From positions 125,185,659-125,249,658 of the forward strand of contig CM061243.1 in NCBI GenBank assembly GCA_030848705.1: a stretch of DNA of 64,000 nt, read 5' to 3'. A program made the position numbers and the translations under genes. This stretch comes from Heracleum sosnowskyi. Taxonomy: Eukaryota > Streptophyta > Magnoliopsida > Apiales > Apiaceae. Below the pieces are notes generated by a model, which saw only the letters and a list, made by a program, of their open reading frames with translations, was not told the DNA's origin and ran no database searches. Below are positions 1 through 10,704 of this stretch, in pieces. How positions within the stretch are numbered: position 1 is the stretch's first letter; each line of letters starts with the position of its first letter.

Positions 1-1841
1 TCTCCACCCTCCACAACCTTCTCATTCTTTTCTTCCACATCAACCTTCCCATTCTCTTGATCCCCTTCAGGAAGATTATAATCACCTTCGAGGAGATTGA
101 GTCTCTTCTTTGCACCTGCCAACTCCAACTCCTTGATACCCTTAGAACAACTTGCTTGCTGAGATCCAATATTTGGACTACCTTCAGAATCAATTTTCTC
201 ACATAAAGCACTTTTCAGCTTTTCAACCTCAGCAGACCAAAAGGAATCTCGCTCTCGGACTATCCTCTCTGATTCCTCTCTCATATACTTCTTAATGCCC
301 TCCTGAATCCTCTCATCCATTGACTTGCCGGTCTTCTTCTTCCGTGGAAGATTAAAGTATGTAGACTGTGTGACATAAGTACCTTGTCCACGTACCCTTC
401 CTTTCTTCTCAGGGTTACCGAGAACCTTGGTCAAGACATCGCTTGTGCCTTCCACGGAAACTTCTCCATCCCTAACCCTCTTCTTCATTATCTCCTACAA
501 AAGTGACATAAAAAATATAAGTACGTTAACTAAAAAAATAGATATCACATTGAAAGAACTCAAAATATAAAATAAATGAAAAACTTACAATATCTTTTGC
601 AATTTCTGCAACTTTTACAGACTTATAATTCCCATTTTCATCCTGCCGCGCACGGAGCCACGTATCCGCTCGATCTATGTCAAATTCCTCAGGATCACCA
701 AGAGCGAGAATCTGTAAAACAAAGTATTATTGTATTGTTTAACATACAAGTCATCGTAAAATTAAACACAATTATCATGCATGTTTGAAAGGGATATATG
801 TATGATTACTAACCATTTCCTGTTCTAGGTTAGCATAACCTTTTCTTGACATGTTATGAGGATATTCGCTCAACTTCCTCCTTTTTGTGAGTTCTTCGTG
901 GATCACCTTAAGGAACAATGATCAAAATGTTAGTAACAAAGCTGTTCAACTATATATTTTTGTAATCTCAGAAATTCAAAAACAAATATGGTAAGAAAAC
1001 TTACACCAAATTTTTTTGACAGACGGTCAACAACGAACATGTCCCAATGATCCTTCTCAATAAAGGTGTAGTCAGCAGGAGGAAACTGTAGCAAATCAAG
1101 CTGGTCATGGTGTGGCAGGACGTATTTGGTTGACAAGCGGCTCTTGAACTCTCGCCATTTTTTGCCCGCAGATTTGAAAACCACCTTCTTGGCGGTTGGT
1201 GGTACATCAAACGCCATCTACGTAGATAAGTATTTTAATTAGCATACATGTATTAACTAAATAGGTGGTCATGAATGAAAAGTTACTTCATAAGATGTAA
1301 TTTGTTTTACCTCCACACATTTCCAAATCTTGTTTTTCCTTTCAGTCGGAACAATTAGCCAGGAAGCATAGCAGATTGGGACTTTACTTCTCGCAAGAAC
1401 ACCAATATAAGATTCCATTTCCGTGGCTGCTTTACCGTAAGGCTGACCCTTTTCATTGAAACTCACCAAATGCTTTTCTCCCAACATCTTACGCCTAATA
1501 ATCTTGTGCATCGTTACAGGTCCGCGCTTTAAAAGCTTCAGTCCAGTTTCCTTTTTCGTAGCCAACGGTTGCTCCATTCGTTTCCTTTTCTTAGATAAAG
1601 TGGCTTGTAGGTTCTTTGAAATAGACTTCTTCACAGATACAGGGGATGCTGAAAGAGCCCGTGTCACCGGTCGATTAGGGGAAAACTGCACCACCTTATT
1701 CTTCAGGTCAGGGCATGACTCCGTCGGCTTTTTCTTTATTTTCTTCACTGCAGGGGTAGACTGAACCGGTGAGTTCTTTTTTAGTGCCTTCATAATGGTT
1801 GTCGTACTTGCTTTGGGAGCGGATTTTCTCTTCGGCTTCAT
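1..1841 (-). CDS. CACTA accessory protein, Transposase_24/TNPA-like, 3' end outside window
   Basis: Five exons with GT-AG borders keep one open frame: 1841-1311, 1217-1005, 906-814, 711-589 and 494 to beyond base 1, about 484 codons so far. The start is the ATG at 1841. A longer frame upstream needs a non-ATG start. Exon 1 encodes a Lys/Ser/Pro-rich basic region that looks like a DNA-binding or nuclear-targeting tail. Exon 3 has RKGYANLEQEM, exon 4 WLRARQDENGNY and exon 5 VRGQGTYVTQSTYF. These match the plant transposase family Transposase_24 (PF03004) as I know it, which accompanies CACTA elements. Exon 5 ends in a charged, probably coiled-coil stretch. By analogy with TNPA it may bind subterminal repeats; that role is inferred. 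No stop or frameshift was seen, so it may be expressed. Confidence 0.75.
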
Positions 1842-1932
1842 GATCAATCTACAACACCACATGTTAAGTGAATTATTTATATAAATGTAAGCATATTACA
1901 CTAAGCATATTACATTCCACAAGATTGCTTAT

Positions 1933-1998
1933 GCCGTTGTAAAATCATCATCTATTGCACCTGATGTGAAGTCGAATAGATGATGATTTTACGACGGC
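1933..1998. repeat. 24-bp inverted repeat (hairpin) upstream of the accessory gene
   Basis: Arms 1933-1956 and 1975-1998 pair over 24 bases with one mismatch, around an 18-base loop (1957-1974). The outer ends read gccgttgt and acgacggc. It lies about 90 bp upstream of the ATG at 1841, in the promoter or 5' leader. It could be a small foldback element, a regulatory site or a transcribed hairpin; the sequence alone does not decide. Confidence 0.8.
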
Positions 1999-2088
1999 AA
2001 AAAAAATCTTTGAGGGAGCTTAATTCAGTAAATCAATCCCAACAATACATAACCAAAACAAAACAAAACTAATTAAGCTAAACATAAT

Positions 2089-2317
2089 GAGAGAGAGAGA
2101 GGGACAGAGGGAGAGAGGGAGGCAGGGAGAGATATAGAGAGAGAGAGGGATGGAGAGAGAGAGGGATAGACAGAGAGAGAGAGACATAGAGGGAGAGACA
2201 GAGAGAGGGGGAGGGAGAGATAGAGAGAGAGAGAGAGGTAGAGATCGATTTAAGAGCATGCATAACCATATATCATAGTATCCATAAGCATATAACAGAA
2301 AGAGAGATGGAGAGAGA

Positions 2318-2350
<33 letters not shown>
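2089..2350. repeat. (GA)n microsatellite
   Basis: An imperfect GA/GGGA-rich tract from 2089 to 2258, an interruption of about 40 bp, then a purer (GA)n tract from 2299 to 2350. It lies in the intergenic core of CACTA-1. GA tracts near plant promoters can bind GAGA-type factors, but no such role is shown here. Open frames across it on the minus strand are low-complexity artefacts. Confidence 0.95.
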
Positions 2351-2353
<3 letters not shown>

Positions 2354-2397
2354 CGATCTAGGGAGGGAGAGGGGGATGAGTTGTGGAATACCTGAGT

Positions 2398-2545
2398 GAG
2401 CTCTCGATTTTGGGGGAGTGATTTAGGGGGAGCTCTCGATTTTGGGGGGAGGGATATTAGGTCAATTGGGGGGGAAAATTTGGGGAAAAGAGGGGGAATG
2501 AAAATTTGGGGAAACGATTTTGGGGGGAGTGATTCTGGGGGGAGG
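2398..2545 (+). repeat. G-rich direct repeats with G-quadruplex potential
   Basis: The short phrase gattttgggggga and variants recur about five times, giving many runs of four or more G on the plus strand within 150 bp. Four or more G-runs with short loops can form G-quadruplexes. It sits beside the GA microsatellite in the spacer of CACTA-1. No gene is present. Confidence 0.7.
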
Positions 2546-2730
2546 GAGATGTTGTAATTATGTAAGTATTGTAACGTATATTAAGATATAATATTTATTT
2601 TTAATTAGTAAATTTTAGAAATAAATATTTATGTGTAATATTTTATGTGGGCTGATATAAAATATTAATATAAAATATTAAAATATTCTAAAATATTAAT
2701 AAAAAATATGAAAATATTAATGTAAAATAA

Positions 2731-3097
2731 CTGTACCCATATTCTTCAACCGGGATTTCGAAGCCCGGGTCGTACGGTCTCAAAGATCCATAGTCCGGTA
2801 TGTCCATAGGGTTTAGGGTTTAGGGTTTAGGGTTTGACCGTTAACCCCTAAACAGGTACGGTTGACCAGGTGAATGTACGGTCAAACCCAGGTTTGACCG
2901 TTTAGTACTAAAAAGGTATGGTTGACCAGGTGAATGTACGGTCAAACACAGGTTTGACCGTTTAGTCCTAAACAGGACTACGCCCCTCTTAACTGTACCC
3001 ATATTCTCCAACCGGGATTTCGAAGCCCGTGCCATACGGTCTCAAAGATCCATAGTCCGGTATGTCCATAGGGTTTAGGGTTTAGGGTTTGGGGTTT
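2731..3097. repeat. Pair of about 105-bp direct repeats, each ending in telomere-like repeats
   Basis: A block at 2731-2835 recurs at 2993-3097 with only a few changes. Both begin ctgtacccatattct, contain caaccgggatttcgaagccc, and run into gggtttagggtttaggg. Between them (2836-2992) are about two and a half monomers of the neighbouring 60-bp satellite. The order (unique block, telomere-like block, satellite) is therefore repeated twice, which points to a larger composite repeat unit. Confidence 0.85.
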
Positions 3098-3232
3098 AGG
3101 GTTAAGGGTTTGGGGTTTAGGGTTAAGGGTTTAGGGTTTAGGGTTAAGGGTTTAGGGTTAAGGGTTTAGGGTTAAGGGTTTAGGGTTTAGGGTTTAGGGT
3201 TTAGGGTTTAGGGTTAAGGGTTTAGGGTTTGA
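3070..3232. repeat. Interstitial telomere-like repeat, (TTTAGGG)n with variants
   Basis: About 160 bp of the Arabidopsis-type plant telomere heptamer TTTAGGG, mixed with variant units such as TTAAGGG and TTTGGGG. A shorter tract lies at 2809-2835. Sequence continues on both sides, so this is internal and not a chromosome end. It abuts the 60-bp satellite with no gap. Confidence 0.9.
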
Positions 3233-4617
3233 CCGTTAACCCCTAAACAAGTACGGTTGACCAAGTGAATGTACGGTCAAACCCAGGTTTGACCGTTAAC
3301 CCCTAAACAGGTACGGTTGACCAGGTGAATGTACGGTCAAACCCAGGTTTGACCGTTTAGTCCTAAACAGGTATGGTTGACCAGGTGAATGTACGGTCAA
3401 ACCCAGGTTTGACCGTTTAGTACCAAAAAGGTACGGTTGACCAGGTGAATGTACGGTCAAACCCAGGTTTGACCGTTAACCCCTAAACAGGTACGGTTGA
3501 CCAGGTGAATGTACGGTCAAACCCAGGTTTGACCGTTTAGTCCTAAACAGGTACGGTTGACCAGGTGAATGTACGGTCAAACCCAGGTTTGACCGTTTAG
3601 TACTAAAAAGGTACGGTTGACCAGGTGAATGTACGGTCAAATCCAGGTTTGACCGTTTAGTCCTAAACAGGTACGGTTGACCAGGTGAATATACGGTCAA
3701 ACCCAGGTTTGACCGTTTAGTTCTAAAAAGGTACGGTTGACCAGGTGAATGTACGGTCAAACCCAGGTTTGACCGTTAACCCCTAAACAGGTACGGTTGA
3801 CCAGGTGAATGTACGGTCAAACCCAGGTTTGACCGTTAACCCCTAAACAGGTACGGTTGACCAGGTGAATGTACGGTCAAACCCAGGTTTGACCGTTTAG
3901 TCCTAAACAGGTATGGTTGACCAGGTGAATGTACGGTCAAACCCAGGTTTGACCGTTTAGTACCAAAAAGGTACGGTTGACCAGGTGAATGTACGGTCAA
4001 ACCCAGGTTTGACCGTTAACCCCTAAACAGGTACGGTTGACCAGGTGAATGTACGGTCAAACCCAGGTTTGACCGTTTAGTCCTAAACAGGTACGGTTGA
4101 CCAGGTGAATGTACGGTCAAACCCAGGTTTGACCGTTTAGTACTAAAAAGGTACGGTTGACCAGGTGAATGTACGGTCAAATCCAGGTTTGACCGTTTAG
4201 TCCTAAACAGGTACGGTTGACCAGGTGAATATACGGTCAAACCCAGGTTTGACCGTTTAGTTCTAAAAAGGTACGGTTGACCAGGTGAATGTACGGTCAA
4301 ACCCAGGTTTGACCGTTAACCCCTAAACAGGTACGGTTGACCAGGTGAATGTACGGTCAAACCCAGGTTTGACCGTTAACCCCTAAACAGGTACGGTTGA
4401 CCAGGTGAATGTATGGTCAAACCCAGGTTTGACCGTTAATCCCTAAACAGGTACGGTTGACCAGGTGAATGTACGGTCAAACCCAGGTTTGACCGTTAAC
4501 CCCTAAACAGGTACGGTTGACCAGGTGAATGTATGGTCAAACCCAGGTTTGACCGTTAACCCCTAAACAGGTACGGTTGACCAGGTTAATGTACGGTCAA
4601 ACCCAGGTTTGACCGTT
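3230..4617. repeat. 60-bp satellite array with a nine-monomer (540-bp) higher-order unit
   Basis: About 23 tandem copies of a 60-bp monomer, recognisable by gtacggttgaccaggtgaat and aacccaggtttgaccgtt. Monomers fall into subtypes by the bases at their start (ccctaaacag, tcctaaacag, taccaaaaag, tactaaaaag, ttctaaaaag). The subtype order at 3361-3900 is repeated almost exactly at 3901-4440, so there is a 540-bp higher-order repeat. Because 60 is a multiple of three, the minus strand stays open for 94 codons in two identical stretches (3476-3760 and 4016-4300). I read these as a by-product of the period, not genes. Confidence 0.95.
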
Positions 4618-5467
4618 TTGATAAATATTTCAAAATTAAAAAAATAAAATAAATAATTATATTTAAATCGATTAGGAAAATGAGTTTAATTTTATATATG
4701 ATCAAACAATTATATTTTTAAAAGTTATTAAAACTAATTTAGCTCGACAAAATGACACATTAATATATGTCATCGAGATATTTGTCTGAACATCTGAACT
4801 TAAGTTTTACACCCACTTTTCAATCACCTCCACCTCTGTCCTCCTTCGTCCTCCTCCGTCAATTCACCTCCACCTCCGTCGTCCTCCGTCCACCTCCACC
4901 TCCGTCCACCTGTGCTCTGTGCTCCACCTCTGTCCTCTGTGCTCCACCTCTGTACCATCTTCTCCACTACCCTGCGACACCTCCGTCCTTGCATCTCATC
5001 TTCGTAGTTTTGAAGCAGCTCCATTTCGTAGTTTCAACGAGCTCCATCGACATCTCCATTAAGGTATTTTTGATGAAATTTGTTTCAAAAATTTGAAATT
5101 AGGGTTCATACTTGTATTTGGGGATCTGAGAAATTGTGTTAGTGTTAGTTTGAAATTGTGTTTGTTTGTCTTAGAAATTAGTCTATTATATATGCTCCAA
5201 CTCTGTCTTCCTTGATTGACTTCAAAATCAAAGCTTACCAGTTTTCATTAATCATCAATTTTCACCTTTAGTGCTATCTTTAAACAGGAATAGGATAATG
5301 GTCAAAAATCCACATAATAGAAATTAGCTTCTATTATGCTAAACTAAATGTATGTGTTAGTGTTTGTTGATTTTAACAAGTAAATTGTGTTAGTGTTACG
5401 TTAGTTTGAAATTGTGTTTGTTAGTGTTACTATGTGCTGATTACATTTGTTTTTTTTATTTTAAAAG
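4618..5467. other. Spacer and probable 5' region of the TNP2-type gene
   Basis: AT-rich sequence follows the satellite to about 4790. From about 4820 to 5000 a pyrimidine-rich tract repeats ccacctccgtcc-like units. An open frame through it (4767-5096) is low complexity and has no recognisable domain. The remainder, to the ATG at 5468, is AT-rich and may hold a leader intron. I see no independent gene. Confidence 0.5.
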
Positions 5468-7152
5468 ATGGACAAGTCTTGGATGAATGCTGATAGAAGA
5501 ACAAAAGAGTTCCAAAGAGGAGTGGACGGATTGTTGATGTTTGCACTGGAGAATGGACAGGATGGAAATAAAATCAGTTGCCCCTGTCTAAAATGTGCAC
5601 ATAGTAAATCATGGAAAGCTCGAATTGTGAGGGGCCATCTTTTCCAGAATGGCATCGATCAGAGCTACACATGTTGGATTTGGCACGGGGAGGTAAGTAC
5701 GGGAGAAAGTCAGCATGCCGCTGAAGATACTTCTAGTTCTTCACAATCTGTAGATCAAAACCCGATGAAAACAGAGAATGCCGGTGATACCGATGACAAT
5801 GCAGATGACGTTTCCCTAGATTCCTCGGATGTATTTAACCATATACAATCTGAACATGAACCCCTCTATCCGGGATGCGAAGGATTTACAAAGATGAAGG
5901 CTTTAGTAAAATTATATAACTTGAAAGCAAAATATCAAATCTCTGATTCTGGCTTCTCAGAAATTCTTCTTTTGGTTGGGTCTATGCTTCCAAAAGGCAA
6001 CAACTTCCCTTCTTCTTTCAGTGAAGCTAAAAAAAGCTTGTGTGCTTTGGGAATGGAGTATGAAAAAATACACGTTTGCCCAAATGATTGTTTAATATAC
6101 CGTGGAGATAGAGATGAAGATGCGACCAGGTGCCGCATTTGTGAGGCCTCTAGATGGAAGTTGAATAAAAATGGGGATGAATTGGAAGGGGTTCCTGCCA
6201 AGGTTCTCTGGTATTTTCCGTTAATACCACGTTTGAGGAATTTGTTCAGTTCACCTCAAACAGCCAAGGAGTTGATTTGGCATGACACGGAGAGATTGAA
6301 GGATGGTAAAATGAGACATCCTGCAGATGCACAGACATGGAAGGAAGTTGACGCTAAGTGGCCTGAGTTTTCTTCGGATCCTAGAACAAGCAGAATGAGA
6401 CATTCCCTAAATGGTTTAAAGAAAAGGTATTATGTGAGTTTAATAATACTTTTGTGATTTTTTTACAACAACCTAGCTCACATGAATCATTTTACAATTT
6501 GTTTATTTTTTTTCAGATTGCATCAGATTTGGAAGACAAAAAAGAGTTATCAAACGAGATAATATGGATCGCAGACGAACCCAACAAAGATGTTCCTACA
6601 TTCAGCGGATACAGAATGGATGGGGTTACCTTTCGTACCAGGGAACGTGATGACATGCGTCAGGTTCAGTGCAGTGGTGTGTGTGTAGAAGCCGATACAA
6701 TGGTTGTGCACGGTAAGGATAAAAACATTGAGCACACATCACATACATATTACGGAGTTATAACAAGTATATGGGAGTTGGACTATAATTACCTTAGGGT
6801 CCCTATTTTTCATTGTAAGTGGGTAGATATGAACATAGGCACGAAGGTAGACGACTTGGGATATACATTAGTAAATTTGAATAGGTTGGGCTTTTTAGAT
6901 GATCCATTTGTATTGGCAAAACATGTTAAACAAGTTTGTTACATTGATGATCCTCTTGATAAATCATGGTCCGTTGTCTTGAAGTTACCGGAGAAAAATT
7001 ACTATGAAGACAATGTGTATGAAAATGAGGCATCTGTAGAAGTAGAACTTGAGAATGACTTCTATATGCCCAATTTTCCGGATGTTGATGAGGAAGACAT
7101 GCCTACTAGTTACATTCGAGATGATGTTGATGAACTAATACAACTTTCGTAA
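5468..7152 (+). CDS. CACTA transposase-type protein (Transposase-associated and DUF4216 domains) with catalytic core missing
   Basis: Two exons, 5468-6433 and 6517-7152, join in phase across a GT-AG intron and give about 533 residues. The N-terminus (MDKSWMNADRRTKEF to WIWHGE) is the plant transposase-associated domain (PF13963), with cysteine/histidine pairs near residues 38-45. The start of the TNP2 transposase domain follows (WHDTERLKDGKMRHPAD, WPEFSSDPR). The second exon is the C-terminal DUF4216 (PF13952: GVTFRTRERDDM, YYGVITSIWELDY, VNLNRLG, DPFVLA). The large central TNP2 region, which normally carries the catalytic residues, is absent between the two, and a normal TNP2 protein is roughly twice as long. 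It therefore looks like an internal-deletion derivative that could not cut DNA, though it might still bind DNA or partners. Domain identities are firm; loss of activity is inferred. Confidence 0.8.
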
Positions 7153-7289
7153 TGTAATAAATTAATTTGTGCTCTGTAATTTGTAACTATAACTCTTGAT
7201 AGATTGTTGGTTGGTTTGTTCAGAAGTTCTTCTGTTTGGCCTTTGTTGATTTGTTGGATGCCAATTTGGTAGGTTAGTCATCTTTTAAA

Positions 7290-7868
7290 TATATTTTTTT
7301 TTCATGTACAGTTCATCAGACAACATTTTTAAACAGAAGACACTTGTATGAGGTGAAACACACAATAGGCCAGAACCTGTTGTGTGTTGGATTAAGATCA
7401 TACAACACTATGTAAAGCACTTGTGTTAAATATCATTACACAATACCACATTGGAAACCACTTGTCTCATTCTAACAATACTTTTTACGAAGTATTGTCT
7501 ATGCTTCATTCACATAATATTTCTAAAAAATGTTGTGTGTTGGTTCACTGTCACACAACACTGTGAATAACATATTGTATGACTTATAATTAGACAACAT
7601 ACCTAAAAACACTTGTCTGAATACAACAACGGTTTTCCTGGATATTGTGTTGCAGGCATTTACACAACACTTATTTTCTAAGGCTTGTCTGATCTTAAAA
7701 ATACTTATGCATTTACACAACACCCCTGTTTTGGCCCATTGTGTGAATGTTGGATTACACAATACGATTTTTTGCAGGAAAATGACAGTTGTCTGATCAT
7801 TTCGGGCAACACTTTTTTCCATGGGTGTTGTCTGATAGGTGTCGTCTATTGCCAGATTTCTTGTAGTG
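7290..7868. repeat. CACTA-1 right subterminal repeats and TIR
   Basis: Short motifs such as acacaac, ttgtgtg and ttgtctg occur many times in both orientations over about 570 bp, up to the terminus at 7868. Arrays of this kind bind the TNPA-type protein in characterised CACTA elements. That the binder is the product of the gene at 1-1841 is an inference. Confidence 0.8.
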
Positions 7869-8041
7869 TTATCCTCCAAAAAAGTGATAATACATATCCG
7901 CCTAGAGATTGCTATATAAACTCTTTAGGACATAACGTATCTGTATGTTCTGTATCTCCAGATCAATAAAACTTTTCTCTTATGTCTATCTGTGTTTGTT
8001 CTTTTTACGTTTATTATAATCTTTCTTGCTTCCATTATAAC
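7869..8041 (+). other. Possible LTR remnant between CACTA-1 and FAR-0
   Basis: This stretch contains tatataaactc, an aataaaa signal near 7965-7971, a T-rich tract, and ends ccattataaca immediately before FAR-0 exon homology starts. That resembles the R-U5 end of a copia LTR. No second LTR or element interior is visible, so this is a tentative call. Confidence 0.3.
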
Positions 8042-8047
8042 AGTACC

Positions 8048-8425
8048 TTTAGCATTGTCCTCGTAATCTTCTCCGCAAGAACTATATGAGTATAAGTAGG
8101 TCAGAGACTATAACCCGAAATAAATAATAAGAACTGTACTACCGCTGAGAGCTTTAAATTAATTTGTGTTAATGGAAAGAAGGTAAGATGGAACTAAAAA
8201 GGTGTACCTTTCGCTAGGAATCCAGTTACACCAGTGATAACAAGCTTCTTCCCACCAAAAAATTAATAATTCCGAGCCCATGAAAGGGCCTGGAATATAG
8301 GGATACTGAGTCCTTTTCAATAATACCACTCTTCTTTCCATTATATGCGCACGAAAGAAGATGAGAATAAAAGTTTTTGGATGAGATCAGATCAAGACAG
8401 AAGAACATATTTCTAGTACTTATCT
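8048..8425 (-). pseudogene. FAR-0: fragment of a fatty acyl-CoA reductase gene (exon 1 and start of exon 2)
   Basis: Homologous to the 5' part of FAR-A and FAR-B. On the minus strand, 8425 to 8208 corresponds to the first exon (SGIIEKDS, then HGLGIINFLVG), with small indels that break the frame before the nucleotide-binding motif. The first intron (8207-8082) is recognisable by its similarity to FAR-A intron 1. Exon 2 starts at 8081 and is lost after about 34 bp. The rest of the gene would lie to the left, where the LTR-like remnant and CACTA-1 now sit. It cannot make a FAR. It marks the left visible edge of the tandem array. Confidence 0.75.
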
Positions 8426-8516
8426 TTTTTGTTAGTAAAATGTTTATTTTTTTGATTAGTAACTAAAAATCAGGATTTATAAAAGTCTCTCTGTTTAAAT
8501 TTTAAAATTCAGTTGG

Positions 8517-9494
8517 GCTGCAGTGTAGGTTTGGTCCCAATAACAGTAATGTATTCAAGTATTCATGATAGTTCGTTCCGGAAATTAGACAATAATCGAA
8601 CTTTTCTTTCTAGCAACTTGTTTTGGGTTCTGCAGAGCTATGATTTTAAACAAGGAAAACAAGTTTACTCATTATATCTATTAACATGCATGTGTCTGAC
8701 ACTGATATGGTTATCTGCCTGCCCTTCATTTGTTTTAATTTACTTTTATTTTATCATCATATATATTCGACGTAAAAGTTGAAATTATCTTTAAGAACAA
8801 TCAGCACAGCAGTTGATAATTCGTTGGAATGGATATATATTCGATGTAAAAGTTGAAATTATCTTTAAGAACAATCAGTACAACAGTTGATAATTCGTCG
8901 GAATGGAGATTTAAGTTAAACTAATCTAAGTTTACATTACTCTCAAAAGTAGTCGTACTGGAGTTCTGTATAACAAGATTTCTCATTTCTGCCACTTTAC
9001 GGATTTGATAACGGAAACTTGCATCTGACAGATATGAACCGAATGAAGTACATGAAGTAATTTCTAAGGTTTAAGTTAAGTTCCAACTGATCATTGTTAA
9101 TTAGTTATCATTGCCAAAATATCCGAGAGTTTTAGTACAAATAAACTCAAATGTGGACTATAAACATGAATTTTATTTTTAAATATGTTTTTCCCTTCCA
9201 GAAGCTTTGTCGTTGAGGATCATGAAACGTACAAATAAGAAAGTGCCATAGTTATTTTATGAGATTGTTAAGATTAGTGATTACAACAAAGAAATTATGT
9301 CACTCTCCTCAACTCCTAGCTAGATTTTCAATACAATGAGAGTAAAGCTGTATAGATGATTGAATAACATGGAGTGAAGGCATAAAATGTATTGCTGGGA
9401 AACAGTTTTTACTGGAGGATTCTCTCCTTCAATATGTGCTTCCTTATGCCAGGGAAATGAACATTTATAACATAATCTTTCCAATCTATGGAAC
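8517..9494. repeat. 3' flank of FAR-A, duplicated at 22232-23475
   Basis: Closely matches the segment downstream of FAR-B, which shows that the duplicated unit includes intergenic DNA. Inside it a roughly 75-bp stretch containing gttgaaattatctttaag is repeated twice in tandem (about 8755-8905). The copy here lacks the 343-bp insertion found at 22700-23042 beside FAR-B. No gene was seen in this stretch. Confidence 0.85.
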
Positions 9495-10704
9495 TTACGT
9501 CGAATTTGTTTCTTCTTTAGACAAGCACTTCATTAATTCCTCAACGTTGGTACTATCGAACCTGCAAATGAATATGTTATGTATATATTGATATAAATCT
9601 AAACTTTAGTATAAAAATGTAGCTTTCTGGTGAGACTATTTATGTAAAATTTTAGTCAGGGTTTGAATCAGACAGGTACCTTCCATTATAGAAGGTGTAA
9701 GGTTGGTATAGATCAGCCAAGTACTTAAAATGTTCTAATGCTTTTCTTCTAATAAGTTCCTGTCTCGGAGAAATCTCTTCATCGCCATTAGTGTTCTGCA
9801 TGTAGGACAACATATCGTCTATGGAGGCGAAGAACTTGAATGCTGAAATTTGGATTGGATTTCCCTTACGATCAAAGCAAGGACTTAATCTGAAATGCTG
9901 ATAGGCCAGGTCTAGCAAATCCCGGGAAATCAAAGGATGTGCAACAGATGACGTAATTTGGTACACATGATCATCATCACTAGAGTTGGAGTTTCCGCGA
10001 CCATGTTTTGCTATGGCTGCTAATGTTGAATTTACAACAATGTCAGCCGGTACCTGCAATTAGTAGTATATGAGTACACCAAATACAATTTGCAGTTAGA
10101 TGCAAATTCAAGTTCTGCTGATTAGAGTTTATTTCTTGCTAGAATATATGCATCTTCCATGAAGATACTTGTTACTTGTAAAGTTATTTTTTACCATATC
10201 TGCGACTGTATTAGGACTTGAATAGAATCCAGAGAGCTTCCCTTTTCCATACCAGAGGAAAAATGGATCCATCATCCTGTGCACAAAAGAAATTTCTACC
10301 ATTAGTTGAAATATATTTCCACGAATTCTATTTACATTTTTTGAGATATCTTTAGTTTACTTAACTTATAATCTATTCGTCTTATAGTTAAAATCAAAAC
10401 ATTAAAATTTTGTTGTTTTGATTTTCGGTCTTCATACTTAATTACCTGTTTCCTTCTATCCAACCGGAGAATGGTTCTTCCAAAGTGCTCGTAATAACAC
10501 TTGGCCGAAGTATGATTACAGGCATTTCTCCTTTCGTATCTTCAACTACCATTTCACCCATTGCTTTCGTATATGAATACGTATTTGGCCATCCATATTT
10601 CTGTGACCTGCTCCGACAAATTATTTTTTTTTCTTTGACGATAAAATAATTAAACACAATGTCAAGTAGGAGATTTCTTTTTAAAAAACTCGATAATTCA
10701 TACC

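Larger units (their letters stand above)
1..7868. mobile_element. CACTA (En/Spm) transposon CACTA-1, right portion
   Basis: A class II element whose left end lies before the window. The right terminus reads TTTCTTGTAGTG at 7857-7868, the reverse complement of a CACTACAAGAAA end. About 570 bp of subterminal repeats precede it. Inside are two divergent genes: a minus-strand accessory gene (1-1841) and a plus-strand TNP2-type gene (5468-7152). A satellite and telomere-like block separates them. The three bases after the end (tta, 7869-7871) are the predicted right target duplication, but the left copy cannot be checked here. The transposase gene lacks most of its catalytic core, so this copy is probably non-autonomous. 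Beyond it lies an LTR-like remnant and then the FAR-0 fragment. Confidence 0.85.

Noticed and set aside
2020..2269. Two minus-strand open frames rich in Ser/Leu/Pro
   Set aside because: Translations of the GA microsatellite; no start context or conservation.
2809..3232. Chromosome end
   Set aside because: Telomere-like heptamers are short and mixed with variants, and non-telomeric sequence continues for kilobases on both sides.
3230..4617. CRISPR-like array
   Set aside because: The 60-bp units are contiguous with no unique spacers, have higher-order structure, and lie in plant DNA next to telomere-like repeats. It is a satellite.
4767..5096. 109-codon open frame
   Set aside because: Runs through ccacctccgtcc low-complexity repeats; no domain and no splice link to the TNP2-type gene could be shown.
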